Source: Bartonella sp. AU18XJBT
GTDB taxonomy: Bacteria; Pseudomonadota; Alphaproteobacteria; Rhizobiales; Rhizobiaceae
Assembly (NCBI RefSeq): GCF_028618595.1
Contig: NZ_JAQITE010000001.1
Span: 1-64,000 of the forward strand
Direction of reading: 5' to 3'
Length of the DNA: 64,000 bases
Shown here: piece by piece, positions 58,200 through 64,000 of the stretch
Position numbering within the stretch: position 1 is the first letter of the stretch
How the letters are laid out: each line of letters begins with the position of its first letter
Notes under the pieces: generated by a model
What the model was told of the DNA's origin: nothing
The model's input: the letters and a program-made list of their open reading frames with translations, nothing else
Database searches by the model: none
Program-made: the position numbers and the translations under genes

Positions 58200-59063
58200 T
58201 TATTTATTTTTAAGAATGTTGATTGCGTTGGAAAGATTAAGATAGGCTTTGATAGGTAAATGATCTGAAGCAATGCGTGCAAGCGGTGATTGATGATTTT
58301 CAATACTTGTTACCAATTGGTGGGGAAAAGAAAAAACTCTATCAAGGGCTAACAAAGGAAAGCGAGAGGGAAAGCTTGGTACAACTTCAAAAGTGCTATC
58401 AAAATAGGGAGAAAAATGATTCAAAGATGAACCTTTTCCCATCCGCCATTCATTAAAATCTCCTATGAGGAGTGTAGGCATAAGAGAGCGTTTTTGAAAA
58501 ATTTCAAGGAGCATTTTTGTTTGTTGTTTACGGGAGTAACGTAATAAGCCAAAATGAGCCGCAATAATACGAATAGGGCCTGCTGCCATTTCCAACTCTA
58601 CAACTACGGCCCCACGTGGTTCAATACTAGGAAGAGTGATTTGTAAAGTATCACGTACATATCCCTTTCGCAAAAAGAGAGCATTCCCATGCCAACCATG
58701 GCCATGAGGTGACATAGTATTAAGAGGTACAGGAATCAAACCGGTTTCAGCTTTTAATAGCTGAAGATTAATCAAACCGATACGTTCTCCAAAACGTTTA
58801 TCTGCTTCTTGAAGAGCAAGGATATCAACTTGTAATTCAGTAATAACACGGACAATTCTTGTGGGATTAAAAATTTTATCAACACCTACACATTTATGTA
58901 CATTATAGGAAGCAACGGTCAGATCGTAATTACTATTTTGATTGATGATGTTTGATTGATGATGAGAGCGGCTGTGAATTGCATTTAAAAGGGAGTTATG
59001 AAGTTTTTGTTGGATAAAACCGGTAAACCAAGGAAATTTTTGCTTATAAGGTATTTTTGTCAT
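58200..59063 (-). CDS. Endonuclease/exonuclease/phosphatase family protein
   Basis: A 287-residue hydrolase of the EEP superfamily, which includes DNases, phosphodiesterases and sphingomyelinases. It shows the conserved steps SYNVHKCVGVD, LALQEADKRF (catalytic Glu), IAAHFGLLRYSR, LIGDFNEWR (catalytic Asp and Asn) and SDHLPIKAY (catalytic Asp-His). There is no signal peptide, so it may act in the cytosol. The substrate cannot be told from sequence. It converges on polA; a few bases separate their stops. Confidence 0.85.
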   Translation of the reverse strand: MTKIPYKQKFPWFTGFIQQKLHNSLLNAIHSRSHHQSNIINQNSNYDLTVASYNVHKCVGVDKIFNPTRIVRVITELQVDILALQEADKRFGERIGLINLQLLKAETGLIPVPLNTMSPHGHGWHGNALFLRKGYVRDTLQITLPSIEPRGAVVVELEMAAGPIRIIAAHFGLLRYSRKQQTKMLLEIFQKRSLMPTLLIGDFNEWRMGKGSSLNHFSPYFDSTFEVVPSFPSRFPLLALDRVFSFPHQLVTSIENHQSPLARIASDHLPIKAYLNLSNAINILKNK

Positions 59064-59118
59064 TTTGCGAAAAGAATAGTCTCTAAGAGGCCAAGGGTAA
59101 AAACTTACACTAAAAACA

Positions 59119-59153
59119 AAAGAACCTTGTCTCTTTTAGAAACAAGGTTCTTT
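59119..59153 (-). terminator. Rho-independent terminator downstream of the BI-1 gene
   Basis: Perfect 12-bp arms, AAAGAACCTTGT and ACAAGGTTCTTT, enclose an 11-nt loop. On the minus strand the stem is followed by a T-rich run (TTTTGTTTTTA), so it terminates the gene whose stop lies at 59176. Confidence 0.8.
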
Positions 59154-59175
59154 AATTAAGTTATGATTTTTGCAA

Positions 59176-59949
59176 TCAATCACGGTTTGAGCCAAGAAAC
59201 TGTAGCAAGAAAACAAACATATTGATGAAATCAAGATAAAGATTCAACGCGCCCATAATAACTTTACGTCCTCTGGTGTCGCTTTCATCTCCTTCGTAAT
59301 ACATCAACTTAATACTCTGGGTATCGTAAGCTGTCAAACCAGCAAAGATAAAAACACCAATCACAGAGATAGCAAATTGCAAAGCGCTTGATCCAAGAAA
59401 AATGTTCACAATCATGGAAAGCAGCAAGCCGATCAATCCGATGAATAAGAATGAACCGATTGCTGTGAGATCACGCTTTGTTGTGTATCCATAGAGTGAA
59501 AGAGCTCCAAAAGTTGCGGCGGAAATGACAAAGGTTTGCACAACACTTTCTGTCGTATAGCGCAAAACAATTGAAGACAGTGAAAGACCAACCAGAGCAG
59601 CATAACCAAAAAAGAGACTACGAGCAGCATTTGTGCTCAATGTATTAATTCTAAAACTGAGGAATAAAACTGCTATGAGTGGTGCAAACATAACAATATA
59701 AGAAAATGGCGATGTATAAAATGTTACTCCAAATGGTGTTAGATAAACACTGCTATTGATTTGAGCTGCTGCTTGGCTCATATCTGTTGTCGTTGCTAAT
59801 GATACAATTGCATAAGCGGCAGCAGCTGTAATAAGCAAACCAATGGCCATTGTATTATAGACACCCAACATATAGTCGCGTAATCCCTGATCAATTGATG
59901 CATCGGCATGAGAAGCAGGTGCCGAACGTAAATCTTTAAAATTAGCCAT
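59176..59949 (-). CDS. Bax inhibitor-1 family membrane protein (YccA-like)
   Basis: A 257-residue polytopic protein with about seven transmembrane segments, the BI-1/TMBIM fold. The conserved C-terminal motif GLTAYDTQSIKLMYYEGDE is present, with the Asp pair implicated in pH-sensitive calcium permeation in the family. In bacteria some members restrain FtsH. The N-terminal 25 residues are hydrophilic. A terminator follows at 59119-59153. Confidence 0.9.
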   Translation of the reverse strand: MANFKDLRSAPASHADASIDQGLRDYMLGVYNTMAIGLLITAAAAYAIVSLATTTDMSQAAAQINSSVYLTPFGVTFYTSPFSYIVMFAPLIAVLFLSFRINTLSTNAARSLFFGYAALVGLSLSSIVLRYTTESVVQTFVISAATFGALSLYGYTTKRDLTAIGSFLFIGLIGLLLSMIVNIFLGSSALQFAISVIGVFIFAGLTAYDTQSIKLMYYEGDESDTRGRKVIMGALNLYLDFINMFVFLLQFLGSNRD

Positions 59950-61075
59950 AATATAAAATCCTTTAGCATATGTTCCGTCAGGTATAGGGCTTTAAAAGTA
60001 TCTCTGTCATTACACAGATAAACTTAGTATAAACCTTAATTGGGCAAATACAAAAACCCTCAAGAATCACTGACAGAATTCCAGCATATCTGCTCTTATT
60101 ATGGAGATTTATTTAAAAATTACAAGAGATTTATATAAGCAAGGAACCTTACAAATTTTTAAGGAAATAGTTCATTTTAATAAAAAATATTTCCATTTTT
60201 CGCCATATTTTTGCAAGATAAAAAGACTATACTTAAAAATTTTCTATTATTCACGGGAATTATGTAATACAATATTTATAAAATATCCACTATCTTTACG
60301 CTTATAAGAAAAGCGGCAAGTATCATTGCACTATTTTTCAGCCTCAGATTATTGCATCTGTTTTGTATGGTTAGAAGAGCTATTGAATTAGATTTTATAT
60401 AACATATTGATATATAATGATAAATTGTCTTTTTTGAATGCTAAATGATACTCCGAATACCGTAAGATTCTCTGGTTGCAAATCTGCTTATTTGAATCAA
60501 TTAATATTATTGACTTTCTTGTGTCTTGCAAGAGACATGGTTTTCATGGATTAAACATGAACAGATTCCAAATAAAAGCGATTTAGGCTATTAAGGGCTT
60601 TTATTAAATATGAAAAAAGGTAATTTATATTTATAATCAATATTTTGCTTTAACAAGAGACCATTGAAAATAGTTGAAAAAATGTTTTTTATTAAACAAG
60701 ATATAAAATAAAAAAGGAGAGCTTTTAAACGAAGCACTTAAGAAAGGCTCTGTAAAAAAACAATACCTGTAAAAACTAAAGAAACATGCGAAAAACAATT
60801 GTCCTAATCAAATAAACAGAACTTTAAATGCTGTGAAATATTTCCTCAAAAATTATGATGTAGGACACATGGATAAAAAATATTGATTTCTATTTGAGTT
60901 CATTTCTTTTGTACTAACTAAGTGTAGAATGTAAGGTTGAAAAGAAAGAAAGATCTTATAGTTCCATGAAGAGAAACACGTGAAATAACGAGCAACAAGA
61001 ACTGATTAAGAAAAATCAATGTGTAATCATACTTGTGATGGTCAATAATCTCTGTTTTCTAAGGCAATGAGTATA
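59950..61075. other. Long spacer with repeat copy G
   Basis: About 1.1 kb with no supportable gene. A 68-codon frame at 60101-60307 has no ribosome binding site or motif. Copy G of the dispersed repeat lies at about 60395-60570. The remainder is AT-rich and featureless by eye. Confidence 0.5.
60395..60570 (+). repeat. Dispersed intergenic repeat, copy G
   Basis: Contains ATTGATATATAATGATAAAT, the core GAATACCGTAAGATTCTCTG, and TTGAATCAATTAATATTATT followed by a diverged CTTGTGTCTTGCAAG. Only the 5' half of the family is recognisable here. Confidence 0.65.
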
Positions 61076-61579
61076 TCAATGAGAAGATGTACTCTTGGAA
61101 TGACGTTTTGCTTTCATCCAAGTACGCAATTCTTCAATAAGGATTGCAATAACACCGAGAGTGATAAAACTATCTGCAAGGTTGAAAATAGCAAAATAAA
61201 AAATATCATCAATATGAAAAAGTATATAATCAGTGACATGATGAAAGCGAATACGATCAATGAGATTGCCGATTGCTCCTCCAATAATAAGAATAAGGCC
61301 AAAGCGCATTAAAGGCTTATTGTATTCAGTATTTTTCCATAACCATAGAAGGAAGATAATCACGATCATCGTAATGGCAATGATTCCCAAGTGAGAAAAG
61401 GAAGAAAAAAACGAAAATGCAATGCCAGAATTACGCACATGATAAAGGGAAAGAAAAGGAATAAGCGAAATTTCTGTTCCTAAGGGCACATTGTGCATAA
61501 CCCAGTATTTGACAACTTGATCAAGTACTACTGTCAAAGCCAAGCCCAAGAGAAGAAAAGGGAGTGATTTACGAATCAT
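61076..61579 (-). CDS. lspA: Signal peptidase II (prolipoprotein signal peptidase)
   Basis: This inner-membrane aspartic protease cleaves lipoprotein signal peptides before the lipidated Cys and would process the Omp19-like and L,D-transpeptidase lipoproteins of this window. From the ATG at 61579 it has 167 residues and four transmembrane segments, with the catalytic Asp motifs GGAIGNLIDRI and FNLADSFITLGV. The in-frame GTG at 61591 is an alternative start. It overlaps the end of the upstream methyltransferase gene. Confidence 0.94.
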   Translation of the reverse strand: MIRKSLPFLLLGLALTVVLDQVVKYWVMHNVPLGTEISLIPFLSLYHVRNSGIAFSFFSSFSHLGIIAITMIVIIFLLWLWKNTEYNKPLMRFGLILIIGGAIGNLIDRIRFHHVTDYILFHIDDIFYFAIFNLADSFITLGVIAILIEELRTWMKAKRHSKSTSSH

Positions 61580-62423
61580 ATTTTTTCTCACATGGTTCCA
61601 GTATTAAATAGGGGCGACGGATTTCATAAAGCATAACAGCTGTTGCTACAGCTAAATTAAGCGAGTCTGCACGTCCGCTTTGTGGAATACGCGTAAGTTT
61701 ATCACACCGATTTGTAAGAAGATCTGATAATCCCTGTTTTTCATTCCCCATTAAAAGGATAATAGGGCCATTTTTGAAATCAAGTGTGCGATAATCTTGA
61801 GACCCTTTGAGATGTGTTCCAACGATCATACCTTTAAAGTGAGCAGACCAGTTTAAAAAGGCGCTTTCATCAAGACGATAAAGTGGTACAGAGAAAATAG
61901 ACCCCATGGTTGCACGGACCGTTTCAGGCGAGAAAGGGTCTGTTGTTTCGCCAATTAAAATAACACCTTTAGCACCTACAGCATCAGCGGTTCGAATAAT
62001 GGTACCAAGATTTCCAGGATCACGTACACGATCAAGCGCGATGTAAACATCTTTGATCTGTCCTTTTATCATTTCAAAAGAGTGCCATTTTTGCTTGAAA
62101 ATACCAATAACTGTTTGTGGATTATCGCGTCGGGTAAGTGATTCCATAACCTTTTGTGAGGCTTTAATAACAAAACCACCGTTGGCTACAGCACGTGCAG
62201 CAGTATTTTCGATAGCAGCATTACCAATTTTACTTTTAGAAAAAATAAGCGTCTGTATTGTCCAGCCGAGATCGAGAGCATCAATGACCAATTTCAATCC
62301 CTCTGCCATGAAAAGACCTTCTCTATTACGATTTTTCTTTTGGCTAAGTGCTTTAAGATCTTTTATGATGGGGTTGCTAAGAGAGGTAATTTCTTTCACT
62401 CTGCCAGTTTTGGGTCTACACAT
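61569..62423 (-). CDS. TrmH/SpoU family RNA 2'-O-methyltransferase
   Basis: A 284-residue SPOUT-class enzyme that methylates rRNA or tRNA ribose. It has an N-terminal substrate-binding domain (PIIKDLKALSQKKNRNREG) and the three SpoU motifs: RVRDPGNLGTIIRTADA, LMGNEKQGLS and IPQSGRADSLNLAVATAV. The specific target (for example the RlmB site G2251) cannot be set from sequence alone. The ATG at 62423 is preferred to an in-frame TTG 15 bp upstream. It lies between the class I methyltransferase and lspA on the same strand. Confidence 0.9.
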   Translation of the reverse strand: MCRPKTGRVKEITSLSNPIIKDLKALSQKKNRNREGLFMAEGLKLVIDALDLGWTIQTLIFSKSKIGNAAIENTAARAVANGGFVIKASQKVMESLTRRDNPQTVIGIFKQKWHSFEMIKGQIKDVYIALDRVRDPGNLGTIIRTADAVGAKGVILIGETTDPFSPETVRATMGSIFSVPLYRLDESAFLNWSAHFKGMIVGTHLKGSQDYRTLDFKNGPIILLMGNEKQGLSDLLTNRCDKLTRIPQSGRADSLNLAVATAVMLYEIRRPYLILEPCEKKYDS

Positions 62424-62425
62424 AT

Positions 62426-63358
62426 TCAAGCAATCCAACGGCTAAAAAGAGAAGTAGAAAGAGCACGTCCTGCAACTTCTTCACGCAAAATGAGTTCTCC
62501 TGATTCGACTGTACCACCAAGATTTACAAATGCATCACGCATTAAAGCATGAAGTGCAAAGAAGGAAGCACGAATAGAATAAGCTGTAAGGACAACAGAG
62601 AGCGGTTTATCAGAGAGAAGTTTACGACAATTTGTGATCATAGCGGGTAAATGATCAAACAGTTGCCAAATTTCACCATGGGGTCCACGCCCATAAGCGG
62701 GGGGATCAAGAAGAATCATATCATAGCTTTTCTTACGACGCAGTTCACGCTCGACAAATTTCATAGCATCATCGCAAATCCAGCGAATAGAATGATCTGG
62801 TAATTCTGCTTTTTCTTGATTAGCTTTTGCCCACGCGATGGCTTTTTTAGAAGCATCAACATGGGTAACATTCGCACCCGCTCGTGCCCCAATCAAAGAG
62901 GCGATACCTGTATAGCCAAAAAGATTCAACAATTTTATAGGACGTTCGGCTTTAACAATTTGTTCTTCCATAGAGCGCCAATGGGCATCTTGTTCAGGAA
63001 AAACCCCCACATGCCGAAAGGAAGTAAAACGGCCTAGAAAAGACAATCCATTCCAAGCAAGAGTCCATGTTTCATCAAGTGGCTTTTTAGGAAAATGCCA
63101 ACGACCAACCCCTTCTTCATCACGGTTTCCTGTGAAAATAGCATCAACATCAGCCCATTGTTTTCGTGATAAAGCGGGTTTCCATAGTGCTTGACCTTCT
63201 GGTCGAATAATGCGGTAAGCTCCATAACGTTCTAATTTTTGTCCATGACCAGAATCAATGAGAGAATAGTTTTCACTTATACCTGTTTCTAAAATAAGGG
63301 GCAACTTTTCCTGCGGATATCTATTGTTATGGGAGGATTGAAAGCATTGTGCAAGCAT
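62426..63358 (-). CDS. Class I SAM-dependent methyltransferase (RlmI-like)
   Basis: From the ATG at 63358 this is a 310-residue protein with a Rossmann methyltransferase core: SAM motif LLNLFGYTGIASLIGARAGA, acidic VDASKKAIAWAKANQ, and catalytic DPPAYGRGPHG. The D-P-P-x-Y/F motif marks the RlmI/RlmKL group that makes m5C or m2G in 23S rRNA, but the usual N-terminal PUA domain is short or absent, so the target is open. No strong ribosome binding site is visible. The next methyltransferase gene follows directly. Confidence 0.82.
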   Translation of the reverse strand: MLAQCFQSSHNNRYPQEKLPLILETGISENYSLIDSGHGQKLERYGAYRIIRPEGQALWKPALSRKQWADVDAIFTGNRDEEGVGRWHFPKKPLDETWTLAWNGLSFLGRFTSFRHVGVFPEQDAHWRSMEEQIVKAERPIKLLNLFGYTGIASLIGARAGANVTHVDASKKAIAWAKANQEKAELPDHSIRWICDDAMKFVERELRRKKSYDMILLDPPAYGRGPHGEIWQLFDHLPAMITNCRKLLSDKPLSVVLTAYSIRASFFALHALMRDAFVNLGGTVESGELILREEVAGRALSTSLFSRWIA

Positions 63359-63530
63359 GTTTTGTATCACGGTATATGAGGTATGAAGATGTATTATAAA
63401 GCTCTTAAGTGTTTCGTAAAAGTGCAAAAAAGCTAAAGTCAATTAAAATATGTATAAAAAAAGAAAAAGAGCACTTTTAACTCTGTACTGAATATAAAAT
63501 ACAGAGAGAAAAGATTTCATTAAAATACCA

Positions 63531-63827
63531 TTACACCAGATTTGTGATAGATGTTTTCAATTTCTCGATCTCGGCATTACTTTTTTTGAGAGCTTTTTTG
63601 TATTTGTGATAGGAAAACCAACTGATCAGATTTCCTAATAAAATACCAAAACCAAAGAAAATAAAGAGCCATACAAAGAGGGGAGCATGATAAGTAAAAC
63701 TTTCAGAATCTGCTCGAAAAGGATCAAGGGTTAACGGAACCATTTGACGATTAGCCACGATAAAAACAATCAAAAACGCTGCGAGAATCACACCGATACT
63801 TGTTAGAAGAATACGTTTAATTATCAT
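63531..63827 (-). CDS. LapA-domain membrane protein
   Basis: A 98-residue protein starting at the ATG at 63827, with two transmembrane segments (about residues 5-26 and 50-72) and a C-terminal coiled-coil stretch of alternating Lys and Glu residues (KKALKKSNAEIEKLKTSI). This layout matches the LapA/YciS (DUF1049) family, which in Escherichia coli works in LPS assembly. It follows ihfB by 7 bp, an order seen in many proteobacteria. Confidence 0.78.
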   Translation of the reverse strand: MIIKRILLTSIGVILAAFLIVFIVANRQMVPLTLDPFRADSESFTYHAPLFVWLFIFFGFGILLGNLISWFSYHKYKKALKKSNAEIEKLKTSITNLV

Positions 63828-63834
63828 AAGTTTC

Positions 63835-64000
63835 TCACTGATTAAGACGGTCGCGTAAATCCTTGCCAGTTTTAAAAAAAGGAATCCACTTTTCTTCAAC
63901 AGAAACGGCTTCACCTGTTCGTGGATTACGTCCATTACGGGCTGAACGGCTTTTTACAGAAAAAGCTCCAAATCCACGAAGTTCAACGCGATTTCCGTTT
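63835..64000 (-). CDS. ihfB: Integration host factor subunit beta, 3' end only
   Basis: The window ends inside this gene. The last 54 codons read [18 protein letters not shown], then [16 protein letters not shown], with the DNA-intercalating Pro in RNPRTGE and the typical LRGFGAF core of HU/IHF proteins. The longer C-terminus ([12 protein letters not shown]) points to IHF-beta rather than HU. IHF bends DNA at promoters and origins. The N-terminal half lies beyond position 64000. Confidence 0.88.
   Translation of the reverse strand, partial: NGNRVELRGFGAFSVKSRSARNGRNPRTGEAVSVEEKWIPFFKTGKDLRDRLNQ

Noticed and set aside
60101-60307. A 68-codon frame in the spacer upstream of the BI-1 gene
   Set aside because: It has AT-rich composition, no start signal and no similarity that I recognise.

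Overview
The window is a piece of an AT-rich alphaproteobacterial chromosome. The best fit is Bartonella (Hyphomicrobiales/Rhizobiales), judged from gene content and order, not from any database search. The signs are an Omp19-type lipoprotein, a BA14K protein, a pha-type Mrp antiporter operon with fused phaA-phaB, a self-splicing intron in tRNA-Arg(CCU), the order mdh-sucC-sucD-sucA-sucB-lpd, and a parB-parA-rsmG-mnmG-mnmE-rho // ppsR-maf-aroE-coaE-dnaQ block lacking the hemE/hemH genes that free-living relatives carry there. Long decayed spacers and gene remnants point to a reduced, host-adapted genome.

Layout. 1-3331: a GNAT acetyltransferase among decayed gene fragments and the first copy of a dispersed repeat. 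3332-10718: thiD, plsC, a D,D-carboxypeptidase, a CobW GTPase and a lipoprotein L,D-transpeptidase, with long spacers holding repeat copies and a cobW remnant. 10759-14733: accA, then xerD with an upstream 53-residue membrane protein, divergent from aroK-aroB. 14794-15097: tRNA-Arg(CCU) split by a 227-nt group I intron. 15151-15956: two tandem MliC-like secreted proteins. 15973-22024: the phaABCDEFG cation/proton antiporter operon on the minus strand. 22254-25308: a BA14K protein with a decayed second copy, then two carboxynorspermidine-pathway polyamine genes. 26444-36931: the second half of the TCA cycle plus zapE. 37029-43823: omp19, dapF-mtaB-ftsY-yciB, gloB, and a small secreted protein whose tandem copy is frameshifted.

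43847-54964 is the replication-origin neighbourhood. Minus-strand parB, parA, rsmG, mnmG, mnmE and rho face away from plus-strand ppsR, maf, aroE, coaE and dnaQ. The 550-bp gap between rho and ppsR is very AT-rich and carries a small DnaA-box cluster and a perfect TTAA-N7-TTAA CtrA-type site, so it is the likely oriC. Three near-perfect parS palindromes lie in and near mnmG/rsmG.

54965-64000: a likely small RNA with anti-Shine-Dalgarno loops, polA (with a substituted proofreading residue), an EEP-family hydrolase, a Bax-inhibitor-1 protein, lspA, two RNA methyltransferases, a LapA-domain protein and the 3' end of ihfB.

No phage, CRISPR array, intact insertion sequence or secretion system was found. 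The most unusual items are the intron-split tRNA, the hem-less origin, the dispersed repeat family of about 100-400 bp (at least seven copies), the duplicated and frameshifted secreted gene, the PolA proofreading substitution and the anti-SD small RNA.
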